Shown here piece by piece: positions 18,905-27,364 of a stretch of 64,000 bases of DNA. Made by a program: the position numbers and the translations under genes. The DNA is from Bermanella marisrubri (GTDB taxonomy: Bacteria > Pseudomonadota > Gammaproteobacteria > Pseudomonadales > Oceanobacteraceae). Under the pieces are notes generated by a model. It made no database searches. It was not told where the DNA came from and saw only the letters and a program-made list of their open reading frames with translations. The DNA lies in the NCBI RefSeq assembly GCF_012295615.1, contig NZ_CP051183.1:2693001-2757000 (forward strand). The letters are read 5' to 3'. Each line of letters begins with the position of its first letter. Within the stretch, counting starts at the first letter, position 1.

Positions 18905-19462
18905 CTAATTAACCAAATCGTGAATACGATCCAATAAAGCATCGTTATCAAAGGGTTTTTCTAAATAATCATCGGCTCCTTCGGTGACTGCTTGCTGTAA
19001 CTTGGCTTTGTCTAGACCACTCACTACCAATATTTTAGGTTGGTTTGCAACCTTGTTCTGGCGCAACGATCGGATCACATCGAGACCATCAAGCTTTGGC
19101 ATACTTAAATCTAACGTCATTATCGCTGGTTCAAATGTAGACAGCTTTATTCCCGCATCAAATCCATTGTGCGCTATTTCGACCTGCCAATGATCTCGTT
19201 TCAATACTCGCTCAATAGCTGCTGCCATGGCTTGATCATCATCCACCACCAAAATACGTTTTGACTGCTTCAACTCTGATGGCACTGGAATACCGTTTTC
19301 ATGCATAAACGTCAGCAGATCACTCTGGATTACTCTGTGATCCCCTCTACCCGGAAGCTTGTATCCCTTTAGTTCACCTCGTTGAATCCAACGAATCACG
19401 GTGCGGAAATTTACCCCTACCAGCTTTGCCACGTCGCCTGTCGTATAGGTGGTTTCGCTCAT
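18905..19462 (-). CDS. Response regulator with N-terminal helix-turn-helix (MerR/excisionase-like)
   Basis: 185 residues from ATG 19462 (GAGGA 8 nt upstream; a TTG at 19480 is less likely). Residues 5-55 form a winged HTH of the excisionase/MerR type (TTGDVAKLVGVNFRTVIRWIQ). Residues 69-185 form a receiver domain with the acidic pair Asp74-Asp75, phosphoacceptor Asp118, and a Lys in LEKPFD. The HTH-before-receiver order is unusual. It is the first gene of the H-NOX operon, 19 bp before H-NOX, and is probably phosphorylated by the neighbouring kinase, perhaps analogous to HnoC of Shewanella. Likely binds the repeats in the divergent promoter region. Confidence 0.85.
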   Translation of the reverse strand: MSETTYTTGDVAKLVGVNFRTVIRWIQRGELKGYKLPGRGDHRVIQSDLLTFMHENGIPVPSELKQSKRILVVDDDQAMAAAIERVLKRDHWQVEIAHNGFDAGIKLSTFEPAIMTLDLSMPKLDGLDVIRSLRQNKVANQPKILVVSGLDKAKLQQAVTEGADDYLEKPFDNDALLDRIHDLVN

Positions 19463-19597
19463 ACTGCATATCCTCAACAACCACTCAATAATTTAGACCC
19501 AGACATGAATAAAAAATAGTCAGTTTTTATACTATTTTAATCTTAGACAGCTTAGACAGGTTAAATTATAGTCAATTTATATCGGGAGGATTTGACC
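19463..19597. promoter_or_regulatory. Divergent regulatory region of the NO-signalling cluster with direct repeats
   Basis: Contains a tandem pair of CTTAGACAG (19542-19550 and 19551-19559), a further TTAGAC at 19493-19498, and two ATAGTCA sites (19516-19522 and 19568-19574) 52 bp, about five helical turns, apart. The sites lie between the divergent HTH-receiver and receiver/HD-GYP genes and are the obvious candidates for autoregulatory operators. A GGGAGGA ribosome-binding site (19584-19590) serves the rightward gene. Confidence 0.5.
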
Positions 19598-20890
19598 ATG
19601 TCAGATTGTATTCGCATACTTTTTGTCGACGACGAAGCCCAGATGCTAACAGCCTTAGGCCGTGTTTTTCGTGGTAAGCGCTATGAAACCCATACAGCCA
19701 ATAGCGGCGCAGAAGGTATTGATCTCATTAAATCGCACAAGTTTGATGTGATTATTTCTGATATGCGTATGCCCGAGATGGATGGCGCTGCTTTTCTCGC
19801 ACAAACTATCACCTTAACTCCTGACAGCCGCCGTATATTACTCACTGGCTATAGTGATCAAGAAAGTACAATACGTGCCATTAATGAAGGCCAAGTCCAT
19901 CAGTACATGACCAAGCCTTGGGACAACGAGGAACTCAAGCAAACGGTAGAAAAAGAATTTGCGGCCAAGCAGGAACTCAGTAAATCCGATCCGAATAGCG
20001 AAGACCAATCGATACTCAAGCAGCAAGTGGAATCCGTCGCCTCTGAACTGGCCAATACTCGCGTGTTCGCGGATTTAGCAAAAGACGAACTTCTCAAACA
20101 ATATAACACCACCATTAAAATGATTAGCAACATGCTGAGCCAACGCATTTCCACCCCCTGGGAGATGGACAACAATGTAGTTAATCACAGTGTGGCCATG
20201 GCGAAGCTCATAAAGCTGGACAATAAAAACATTACAGAAATTAGAAATGCAGCGCGCTTATATCAGATTGGAAAGATGCTTTTTCCTGATGCTATTTTGG
20301 GAAAAACACTCAACGAAATGAATTCAGATGAGCGAGCGATGTATGACAACTTCCCGTCTACCGGCGCGGATATGCTCGCACCGCTGAGCACGCTTGATTT
20401 TGCTGCCAATATTATTCGTTACCAAAACGAAAATATGGATGGATCCGGCATGCCAGATGGTTTAAAAGGCAAGGAGATTCCTTTAGGGTCTCGCATATTG
20501 AGAATTGTTGTCGATTTCCAGCAACTAATACACGGCCAACAATTTACACAATCATTAAGTTTCATGGATGCCCTAGAGTACATGGGAAAATACATTTCTA
20601 TAAAGTATGACCCAGTACTGCTACAACTTTACACTCGCTTTATACAGCGCTTAATTAAACGAGATAATGTGCCACAAGATAAGCTTAAACATGTGGAAGA
20701 ACTAGAGGCAGGATTAATCACAACACGAGATGTTATCACTGAAACCGGAATTCTGTTGGTAGCTAAAGGGACAACTCTAACAGAAACACTTATCTCTAAA
20801 CTCAACCTATATCAACAAAGGAGCGCTGCGCAAATTGCCGTCTTTGTAAAGCCGCAAGAAGAACCAGAAGAAGAATCCGAAACAAATTAG
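19598..20890 (+). CDS. hnoD: Response regulator with degenerate HD-GYP domain (HnoD-like)
   Basis: 430 residues from the ATG after GGGAGGA. The N-terminal receiver domain has Asp11-Asp12, phosphoacceptor Asp55 and KPWD. A coiled linker is followed by an HD-GYP fold in which catalytic positions are lost: the HD pair is replaced by Tyr-Gln in LYQIGKM, the later metal-binding His positions read Phe-Pro-Ser and Arg-Tyr-Gln, and the GYP signature reads DGSGMP. Hydrolysis of c-di-GMP is therefore unlikely. The Shewanella homologue HnoD is a degenerate HD-GYP that regulates the EAL enzyme HnoB allosterically; no EAL gene is present in this window. Confidence 0.85.
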   Translation: MSDCIRILFVDDEAQMLTALGRVFRGKRYETHTANSGAEGIDLIKSHKFDVIISDMRMPEMDGAAFLAQTITLTPDSRRILLTGYSDQESTIRAINEGQVHQYMTKPWDNEELKQTVEKEFAAKQELSKSDPNSEDQSILKQQVESVASELANTRVFADLAKDELLKQYNTTIKMISNMLSQRISTPWEMDNNVVNHSVAMAKLIKLDNKNITEIRNAARLYQIGKMLFPDAILGKTLNEMNSDERAMYDNFPSTGADMLAPLSTLDFAANIIRYQNENMDGSGMPDGLKGKEIPLGSRILRIVVDFQQLIHGQQFTQSLSFMDALEYMGKYISIKYDPVLLQLYTRFIQRLIKRDNVPQDKLKHVEELEAGLITTRDVITETGILLVAKGTTLTETLISKLNLYQQRSAAQIAVFVKPQEEPEEESETN

Positions 20891-20957
20891 TTTGCGCTAG
20901 TGAAAATAAAGGGGCTATGACATGATAATGGCTTTACTTATTTATTAGCCGAATATC

Positions 20958-22415
20958 ATGCCTAGTATAATGATTCAAGGGACAACCTCCGATGCAGGGA
21001 AAAGCGTTATGGTGGCCGCCCTTTGTCGAATCCTAAAAAACCATGGGTACTCAGTCGCTCCTTTTAAACCACAAAATATGGCACTCAACAGTGCCGTTAC
21101 TAAAGACGGCGGAGAGATAGGACGCGCCCAAGCAGTGCAAGCACAAGCAGCAGGTATTGCCCCACACACAGATATGAACCCCGTATTACTAAAACCCAAT
21201 AGTGATACCGGAGCGCAAGTGATCGTCCACGGCAAAGCCATCGCCAACATGGAAGCAAACTATTATCACCAACATAAACCTAAACTATTAGAGGCGGTAT
21301 TGGAATCGCATCAGCGTTTACTAACGCAATACGATTGGGTGGTTGTAGAAGGCGCCGGCAGCCCGGCAGAGATCAATCTACGTGATCGTGACATTGCCAA
21401 TATGGGGTTTGCGGAAGCAGCTGACTGTCCTGTCATCATTGTTGCCGATATTGATCGTGGTGGAGTATTTGCGCATCTGCTCGGCACCATGCAATGCTTA
21501 AGTGACTCTGAACAAAATCGCGTAATCGGTTTTATCATCAACCGTTTTCGTGGCGATCCCAGTTTACTAACCTCTGGACTTGAATGGCTGGAAGAGAAGA
21601 CCGGCAAACCCGTATTAGGTGTAGTCCCCTACATTGAAAACCTGCATATTGAAGCCGAAGACAGCATTCAGACTAGCGTACAAAACAAAGCCGCCACACA
21701 AATTAAGATAGCCATCATTGCTGTTCCTAGAATCAGTAATCACACAGACTTTGATGCTTTGCGTTTGCATCCAAATGTTCATGTTCAATACGTAAAATAT
21801 CCCAATGATTTAGACGATTGCGATGTCTTAATCTTGCCTGGTAGTAAAAGTGTGCGTCGAGATTTTCAATGGCTAGAAGAAAAGCAATGGATACCACTTA
21901 TTCACCAGCACCTGCGCTACGGAGGCAAAGTCGTTGGAATTTGCGGTGGCTTACAAATGCTGGGAAGCTGGATTCACGATCCAAAAGGCATCGAAAGCGA
22001 AGCAGGTTCAAGCAAGACTCTCGGTTTTCTCGACTTTGAAACCACGCTTCACCCCGATAAACAATTGCGCAATGTATCCGGTATTTGGCATTACGAAAAT
22101 GTAAATTTTAGTGGCTATGAAATACATAGTGGTGAATCGACAGGGCCGGCTTTTGCAAAAGCGCAATTTGAATTGCAATGTGGCAATGAGTCCATACAAG
22201 ATGGACTGTTCAGTGATGACGATAAAATAATGGGCAGCTATGTACATGGCATCTTTGACAGCCCAGAGTTTATAAAAGCATTTTTGAAATGGAGCGGTCA
22301 GTCCGCTACAGTAGATTTCAATTATTACGATTTCCAAGAATCAGAAATTGATCGACTTGCGCATACGGTAGAAGAACATCTTGATTGGCAGAGTGTGATC
22401 AAATCAAAAGGATAG
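20958..22415 (+). CDS. cobQ: Cobyric acid synthase (adenosylcobyric acid amidotransferase)
   Basis: 485 residues. The N-terminal P-loop-like amidoligase domain starts IQGTTSDAGKSV and has the KPQNMALNS segment. The C-terminal class I glutamine amidotransferase domain has the nucleophile Cys in GICGGLQMLG and a catalytic His in SYVHGIFD. It amidates cobyrinate a,c-diamide at four carboxylates. The gene is isolated from other cob genes here. It is separated by 68 bp from the HD-GYP gene, so a separate promoter is possible. Confidence 0.95.
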   Translation: MPSIMIQGTTSDAGKSVMVAALCRILKNHGYSVAPFKPQNMALNSAVTKDGGEIGRAQAVQAQAAGIAPHTDMNPVLLKPNSDTGAQVIVHGKAIANMEANYYHQHKPKLLEAVLESHQRLLTQYDWVVVEGAGSPAEINLRDRDIANMGFAEAADCPVIIVADIDRGGVFAHLLGTMQCLSDSEQNRVIGFIINRFRGDPSLLTSGLEWLEEKTGKPVLGVVPYIENLHIEAEDSIQTSVQNKAATQIKIAIIAVPRISNHTDFDALRLHPNVHVQYVKYPNDLDDCDVLILPGSKSVRRDFQWLEEKQWIPLIHQHLRYGGKVVGICGGLQMLGSWIHDPKGIESEAGSSKTLGFLDFETTLHPDKQLRNVSGIWHYENVNFSGYEIHSGESTGPAFAKAQFELQCGNESIQDGLFSDDDKIMGSYVHGIFDSPEFIKAFLKWSGQSATVDFNYYDFQESEIDRLAHTVEEHLDWQSVIKSKG

Positions 22416-22429
22416 GCACAAGCACGAAT

Positions 22430-24574
22430 ATGAAGTGGTTCAAACGACTGTTCATTGTTTTCTTACTATTAATCCTTGCCACTGGAGCCAGCTTGCAGCT
22501 GGCGCCAATGTTCGCCATTCAATGGCTAGAAGACTTTTACGCACAACAAGGGCCCAATCACAAGCTACAAATACAAAACTGGTCGCTCAACCTGATTGAT
22601 GGTGAATTAGCACTTTCCAATATACATGCTAAATGGAGCACTGATCAGCAAGCCACTATTGATGACATCAGTGTGGATATCCGCTGGTTACCACTATTCA
22701 ACAAGCAGCTGGTCATGAATGAGATCCAGCTAAACGGCGTTCGCATTCCTATCACTGAGGATGATAGCAATCTGTCTATCGCTGGTATTCAAATTCCATT
22801 AAATGGGCCGAAAAGTAGCAATACAAATCAAACCAGTGACAATAAAGACGATAACATTGATGCGGTAGAAAGTGGAAATCCATGGGCTATCGAAATCAAT
22901 TCCATCAATATTCAGCAGCACACCTATCAATTAAACATGAAGGCGCTTTCGTCCAAAGTGATGATTGAAAAGCTATCGCTAAGCAATTTTCATAGTTTAG
23001 AGAATCGAGAAACTTCGATTAACTTAGAAGGTAAAATAGCGAATCTACTTATGTCTAATCTTGCGCAAGCCGATACAGAATTAAGTATCAATGTGCAGGG
23101 TTCACTGTTCAGCCTAATGAAATCACCAAAGTTTTCCGGGAGTGTCTTGATTGAAGACCTCGTATTACAAAATCCCATCGCGCAATTAGCTTCCCTCCGC
23201 ATTGATGGTTTAAATATTGAAGAACAAAAGCTGGTAAGTAATGATCTGATACTTTCAGGATTAGCCTTAGGCGAGCAGACGGATAAGCAATTTTGGCTAA
23301 CACTTGATAAATACTGGCTGAACCAACTCACACTGACCTCTTTTGGTTTAACGACAGGCATACACTATGTTTCTGGATTGAAAGTAAATAATTATCGTGA
23401 CCAGAATGGCGAGATTGAATACTCAATTGCTGGTTCAGGTAACACAGAAAAGCCTGAAGAACATCAAAACTCAATTGAGAAAGATAACAGTGCCAATAGT
23501 GCAGATGACGCTTTCGACGATAAAGGCTCTAGGGAACAAATCAAAGAGGCGTCATCATTTGCTATTAATATTGAAGGGATCACACTGCAAGATTCTAAAG
23601 ATACTATTTCCACAATCTGGTTTCGAGACCAGAGCATTGATCCGAATTATGTGGTCCCAATGGCGCTAAAGTCTTTTTCTGTGAGCGCGCTATCCATGAA
23701 GGATATCGATGCTCCCTTCGAGCCCGACGTTAACATAAAACTCATGGCCTCTGTGGATAACTATAGCGAAATTAACTTTAATGCCCAGTTGAATCGCAAA
23801 GAAGGATGGCCCATGGGCAAGGCAAGCCTAGAGCTAGAACAATTCAATATCATTCCACTTAATGGCTATATGACTAAAGCCATTGGCTATAGAGCACAAA
23901 AGGGCATGCTCAATGTAAACACACAGGTCACGCTGAATGATGAAACATTAAATGGTGAAACTAGAATCTTCTTGCGCAACTCAAAATTAGAACCGAAGAA
24001 TCGAAATACCATCAGCCGAGTCAGCAAGCAAATTTCCATGCCCGTCGATACCGCTTTGGATTTGTTGAGAGACGATAATGGCAATTTGCAATTGAGTATT
24101 CCTATGTCGGGAAAAATTAGCGATCCAGACTTTGCTTATGATGATGTGATGAATCAATTAGGCACACTCGCCCTAAAAACAGCATCCATGCATTATCTAC
24201 AGCAGAGCTTACAACCCTATGGGGCACTTATATCACTATTATCGTTTGCCACTGATAGCATCATGGCGATTCGTCTCAATCAATTAGACTTTAAAGAAGA
24301 GCAAACTGAGTTAAGCCAATCGCATAAAGATTATTTAGATAAAGTTGTTAAAATCCTGACTGAAAAAACCGAGTTGGAATTACAGGTTTGCCCTTACGTC
24401 TCAAAGCAAGAAACCCAGCAAGAGACTTGGGCACAGCTAGGACAAGCACGTGCAGAATCGGTGAAGACCTACTTGGCACAATATAACGACAAAAACAGCG
24501 AGAACCTAGCAAAGCGCACAACGCTTTGCGTAACAGAAGTAGCAGATACGCCTCATGTGGATTTAGGCGTATAA
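22430..24574 (+). CDS. DUF748/AsmA-like envelope protein
   Basis: 714 residues from ATG 22430 (MKWFKRLF; an earlier in-frame ATG at 22385 lies inside cobQ). One N-terminal membrane anchor (residues ~5-22), then a long beta-rich periplasmic region with repeated AsmA-like strands, an acidic low-complexity spacer near residues 335-375, and a C-terminal OmpA-like segment (LSQSHKDYLDKVVKILTEK). This matches DUF748 proteins, related to AsmA/TamB lipid-transport bridges. Six bases separate its stop from the convergent ybaK. Confidence 0.75.
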   Translation: MKWFKRLFIVFLLLILATGASLQLAPMFAIQWLEDFYAQQGPNHKLQIQNWSLNLIDGELALSNIHAKWSTDQQATIDDISVDIRWLPLFNKQLVMNEIQLNGVRIPITEDDSNLSIAGIQIPLNGPKSSNTNQTSDNKDDNIDAVESGNPWAIEINSINIQQHTYQLNMKALSSKVMIEKLSLSNFHSLENRETSINLEGKIANLLMSNLAQADTELSINVQGSLFSLMKSPKFSGSVLIEDLVLQNPIAQLASLRIDGLNIEEQKLVSNDLILSGLALGEQTDKQFWLTLDKYWLNQLTLTSFGLTTGIHYVSGLKVNNYRDQNGEIEYSIAGSGNTEKPEEHQNSIEKDNSANSADDAFDDKGSREQIKEASSFAINIEGITLQDSKDTISTIWFRDQSIDPNYVVPMALKSFSVSALSMKDIDAPFEPDVNIKLMASVDNYSEINFNAQLNRKEGWPMGKASLELEQFNIIPLNGYMTKAIGYRAQKGMLNVNTQVTLNDETLNGETRIFLRNSKLEPKNRNTISRVSKQISMPVDTALDLLRDDNGNLQLSIPMSGKISDPDFAYDDVMNQLGTLALKTASMHYLQQSLQPYGALISLLSFATDSIMAIRLNQLDFKEEQTELSQSHKDYLDKVVKILTEKTELELQVCPYVSKQETQQETWAQLGQARAESVKTYLAQYNDKNSENLAKRTTLCVTEVADTPHVDLGV

Positions 24575-24581
24575 CGGACAA

Positions 24582-25052
24582 CTATTCAGTGGCGATGTTT
24601 GCAAAGTCAGCATTAAGCAGCTTAGCTAAAGCAGTGGCTGGCAGCTCAATCTCTAAACCACGCTTTCCGGCGCTTACATAAATGGTATCGAATAAGCTTG
24701 TCGTTTCATCAATAACCGTTCGCAAACGCTTCTTTTGACCTAATGGGCTGACACCACCCAATACATACCCTGTACTGCGCTCAACCTTTTTAGTGTCTGC
24801 CATGTTCGCTTTTTTAACTTTCAGTGCTTTGGCTAAAGACTTTAAGTTTAACTGACGATTAACCGGAACAATTGCTACTGCTAATTCCTTGTTATCCGTT
24901 TCGACCACCAAGGTCTTAAATACACGAGAAGCATCAACATTTAACTTGTCAGCAGCTTCCAATCCAAAAGATTCAGCCCGAGCATCATGGTTATACTCAT
25001 GAATTGTGTGCCCTACATTTTGCTTAATGAGTAAATTAATCGCTGGTGTCAT
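24582..25052 (-). CDS. ybaK: Cys-tRNA(Pro)/Cys-tRNA(Cys) deacylase
   Basis: 156-residue trans-editing protein of the YbaK/EbsC type that removes cysteine from mischarged tRNA-Pro. Family segments: the catalytic Lys in RVFKTLVVE, the KVKKANMAD stretch, TGYVLGGVSPLGQKKRL and the C-terminal GKRGLEIELPA. Length is typical (about 156-159). Upstream, 25053-25220 shows nothing beyond a possible promoter. Confidence 0.92.
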   Translation of the reverse strand: MTPAINLLIKQNVGHTIHEYNHDARAESFGLEAADKLNVDASRVFKTLVVETDNKELAVAIVPVNRQLNLKSLAKALKVKKANMADTKKVERSTGYVLGGVSPLGQKKRLRTVIDETTSLFDTIYVSAGKRGLEIELPATALAKLLNADFANIATE

Positions 25053-25220
25053 ATCTAAGACGTCTCATTACCAAATCAAACGGAAAAGTTTTTATTGAAA
25101 GCTCTACAAGTAGTTCTAAATTGTGCGTTGGAAACACTGCTCAATCAAGCACTACGCAATAACTCAAAACGACAAATAAACTTCGCGTACACATGGGTCG
25201 CCACGTTACACTGAATATCA

Positions 25221-25961
25221 TTAATGATGAAAATGATTGAGAGGATTATCATACACCAATTTAGCAAAGCCAAGTCGCCTCAAGATTCCGGCATGAGAAT
25301 TAGGCTGGTGTGGTAGCTCATTAATTGTTTTAACTATCTCTTGATTGAACCCACTGCGTGGATAGGATTTATGTATGCTTGCAAGATTTTTGCTCTCAAT
25401 ATAATGAGCAAAACTTCCGATTACATCCATATGGGCTCCTATTTTTAAAAGATAGGATTCAGGCTCTGAATTACGCAAGTTAGTCCCTAGATGCAAGTGT
25501 CGCTCTATGGCCTCTGTGACTAAGCGAACGCGATCCCTCTCCACCCCACGGCCATTAAGAAACCGAGCGCTTTCTTCTGCTCCAAGTACGTGAAAACCCT
25601 TGTCGGTAACATTGTGACAACAAGGTTCGGTTAAGCCAAGATCATGCATAAGGCATGCAATATAAAAAGCCTCTTCATCAAAATGAATATCGAATGCTCT
25701 GGCTACAACCCAAGCAAATTGCCAGGTACGTTGACAGTGAGCATACATGACTGGCGTATAGCGATCGCCTACCAATTGCTCTGTTTGCTTAACTAAGTGT
25801 GTATCAGGAGTGCGCAGCGCCTCTAGATCAACCGTCTTGCGACTGGCTCCTGTCAGCTTGAAGCGCCATATCCAACGACTCAATTGCTCATGACACTGTG
25901 ATTGAATGAGTTTTGCGATAAAACCGAATTGCTCCAGTTTATTTAGTGTCCCTACTTTCAT
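25221..25961 (-). CDS. HD-domain hydrolase (cyanamide hydratase-like)
   Basis: 246 residues, soluble. HD-superfamily metal ligands are visible: His75 (MYAHCQRTW), His106-Asp107 (CLMHDLGLTEP), and His residues in AIERHLHLGTN, with a later Asp in GAHMDVIG. The pattern resembles cyanamide-hydratase-like HD proteins, but the natural substrate is not evident. It is transcribed divergently from an HxlR regulator, with a perfect palindrome between them, so it is very probably that regulator's target. Confidence 0.75.
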   Translation of the reverse strand: MKVGTLNKLEQFGFIAKLIQSQCHEQLSRWIWRFKLTGASRKTVDLEALRTPDTHLVKQTEQLVGDRYTPVMYAHCQRTWQFAWVVARAFDIHFDEEAFYIACLMHDLGLTEPCCHNVTDKGFHVLGAEESARFLNGRGVERDRVRLVTEAIERHLHLGTNLRNSEPESYLLKIGAHMDVIGSFAHYIESKNLASIHKSYPRSGFNQEIVKTINELPHQPNSHAGILRRLGFAKLVYDNPLNHFHH

Positions 25962-25978
25962 GCGTTTATGCCCTAATT

Positions 25979-26003
25979 AGTAACTTTCATTTTGAAAGTT
26001 ACT
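25979..26003. promoter_or_regulatory. HxlR-type operator palindrome 1
   Basis: Perfect 11-bp inverted repeat AGTAACTTTCA/TGAAAGTTACT with a 3-nt centre. It lies 17 bp upstream of the HD gene start, in the 97-bp divergent region. Its length and central position suit a dimeric winged-HTH repressor. Confidence 0.75.
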
Positions 26004-26012
26004 ATGCACATA

Positions 26013-26033
26013 TAACTTTTAAATTGCAAGTTA
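26013..26033. promoter_or_regulatory. HxlR-type operator, weaker second copy
   Basis: Imperfect dyad TAACTT-N9-AAGTTA sharing the AAGTTACT half-site with the perfect palindrome 25979-26003. It lies 25 bp upstream of the HxlR gene, suggesting autoregulation. Confidence 0.55.
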
Positions 26034-26058
26034 CTAAAGTATTTCGTAATCTAAGAGC

Positions 26059-26442
26059 ATGAATAAGAATATTGATAACAATGCAAAGCCTTGTCCTTTA
26101 GCAACCTCATTATCCATACTGGGGGATAAATGGACGTTATTGATCATACGCGACTTGATTCAAGGAAAACGTCGCTACGGCGATTTTGCTAGCAGCGATG
26201 AAAACATTCCCACAAACATTCTAGCCAACCGATTGAAGCGCTTACTGGAACATGAACTTATTGCAAAGCAAGCCTACCAAACACGACCGACGCGTTACGA
26301 ATATGTATTAACAGAAAGTGGTTGTGAGCTTCTTCCTAGTATTCAAGCATTGGCCAAATGGGGGAATGATCACTTTGATTGCAAGCAACCACCGAAATGG
26401 TTTTTTGGTTTAACAATCAAAGAACTGAAAAATAAAGAATAG
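26059..26442 (+). CDS. HxlR-family winged-helix transcriptional regulator
   Basis: 127 residues. The HxlR fold is clear: KPCPLATSLSILGDKWTLLIIRDL at the start (Cys12 is the single N-terminal cysteine often used for redox or electrophile sensing), recognition helix region TNILANRLKRLLEHELI, and the wing TRPTRYEYVLTESG. Divergent from the HD hydrolase, with two related operators between. Likely a repressor of that gene and of itself; the inducer is unknown. Confidence 0.9.
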   Translation: MNKNIDNNAKPCPLATSLSILGDKWTLLIIRDLIQGKRRYGDFASSDENIPTNILANRLKRLLEHELIAKQAYQTRPTRYEYVLTESGCELLPSIQALAKWGNDHFDCKQPPKWFFGLTIKELKNKE

Positions 26443-26457
26443 ATATTGGAGGCATAA

Positions 26458-26487
26458 AAAAACCCTGCGTTTTGGTGCAGGGTTTTT
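26458..26487. terminator. Bidirectional terminator between HxlR gene and tRNA genes
   Basis: 11-bp stem AAAAACCCTGC/GCAGGGTTTTT with an 8-nt loop, flanked by A and T tracts on both sides; ends the rightward regulator transcript and the leftward tRNA transcript. Confidence 0.9.
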
Positions 26488-26494
26488 GGAATGA

Positions 26495-26571
26495 TGGCGC
26501 GCTCGGGAGGATTCGAACCTCCGACCGCCTGGTTCGTAGCCAGGTACTCTATCCAGCTGAGCTACGAGCGC
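26495..26571 (-). tRNA. tRNA-Arg(ACG), copy 1
   Basis: 77 nt including encoded CCA. The minus strand begins GCGCTCGTAGCTCAG; the anticodon stem CCTGG/CCAGG encloses loop CTACGAA (anticodon ACG), with a normal GGTTCGAATCC T-arm. Identical to the next copy. Confidence 0.97.
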
Positions 26572-26626
26572 GTAATCTTTAAAACTGTTTTCCCAATAAC
26601 TATTTCAAATAAAATCTATTCGAAAA

Positions 26627-26703
26627 TGGCGCGCTCGGGAGGATTCGAACCTCCGACCGCCTGGTTCGTAGCCAGGTACTCTATCCAGCTGAGCTACGAG
26701 CGC
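26627..26703 (-). tRNA. tRNA-Arg(ACG), copy 2
   Basis: 77 nt including CCA, identical in sequence to the copy at 26495-26571 and 55 bp upstream of it in transcription order; a recent tandem duplication. Open reading frames across both copies are artefacts. Confidence 0.97.
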
Positions 26704-26797
26704 ACTAATTGGGTTGGCGTATTATAGGCAGCCAATTAAATTAGTCAACCTACGCCAAAGTTTATTTATCTCTAGGAAATAAAAAGAACTTTAAATG

Positions 26798-26887
26798 TGG
26801 CGGAGAGAGAGGGATTCGAACCCTCGATAAGATTTCTCCTATACGCCCTTAGCAGGGGCGCGCCTTCAGCCACTCGGCCATCTCTCC
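26798..26887 (-). tRNA. tRNA-Ser(GCT)
   Basis: 90 nt including CCA. The minus strand begins GGAGAGATGGCCGAGTGG, has anticodon loop CTGCTAA (anticodon GCT), a long variable arm, and TCGAGGGTTCGAATCCC T-arm. Position after csrA and before tRNA-Arg is conserved in Pseudomonas relatives. Confidence 0.97.
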
Positions 26888-26925
26888 ACAACGGGGCGAT
26901 ATACTACCAGCTTAGAGAGAAATTT

Positions 26926-26984
26926 AAAGTAAAAATTTCAATAAAATTAACGAATTAGCGCCATTTCGCCGAAATTTTTACTTT
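26926..26984 (-). terminator. Long AT-rich stem at the csrA 3' end, possible terminator
   Basis: 14-bp inverted repeat AAAGTAAAAATTTC/GAAATTTTTACTTT with a 31-nt loop. The promoter-proximal arm on the minus strand contains the last csrA codons and stop. No strong T run follows, so termination is uncertain. Confidence 0.4.
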
Positions 26985-27163
26985 TCTTCTGGTGAGCCTT
27001 TTTCGTTCTGAATGCGTTGGTAGATTTCCTCACGATGCACGGCCACTTCTTTAGGGGCGTTTACACCAATGCGAACTTGATTGCCTTTTACACCTAATAC
27101 GGTAACGGTTACTTCGTCACCAACCATTAAGGTTTCACCAACACGACGCGTTAAAATTAGCAT
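26978..27163 (-). CDS. csrA: Carbon storage regulator / RsmA, RNA-binding protein
   Basis: 61 residues beginning [18 protein letters not shown], with the RNA-binding Arg44 region in [13 protein letters not shown] homodimer that binds GGA-containing hairpin loops in mRNA leaders and is titrated by small RNAs. Gene order alaS-lysC-csrA-tRNA-Ser-tRNA-Arg matches Pseudomonas. The 295-bp upstream gap has two hairpins with alternative pairing (27365-27435). Several AGGA-loop hairpins elsewhere in the window are candidate targets. Confidence 0.97.
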   Translation of the reverse strand: MLILTRRVGETLMVGDEVTVTVLGVKGNQVRIGVNAPKEVAVHREEIYQRIQNEKGSPEEK

Positions 27164-27364
27164 TCTATTCTCCTGAATACGGTAGCCAAGCGATGGACTA
27201 CTTAATCCCTATCGGGCATCCATACGTTTAATTATTGACCAGCTTGAGCAAATTAAAAGCCGCCTTAACATTGTTTCCATAATATTTAGTTATGGATGAC
27301 GACCGATTTGAACATTACTGATCTTGACCTAGGGTGCGCTGGCTTTCCAACGCGGTTTTTTATG

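Noticed and set aside
26491..26727. 78-codon open frame across two repeats
   Set aside because: It is the reverse complement of the two identical tRNA-Arg genes; the repeated MARSGGFEPPTAWF peptide is a well-known tRNA artefact.
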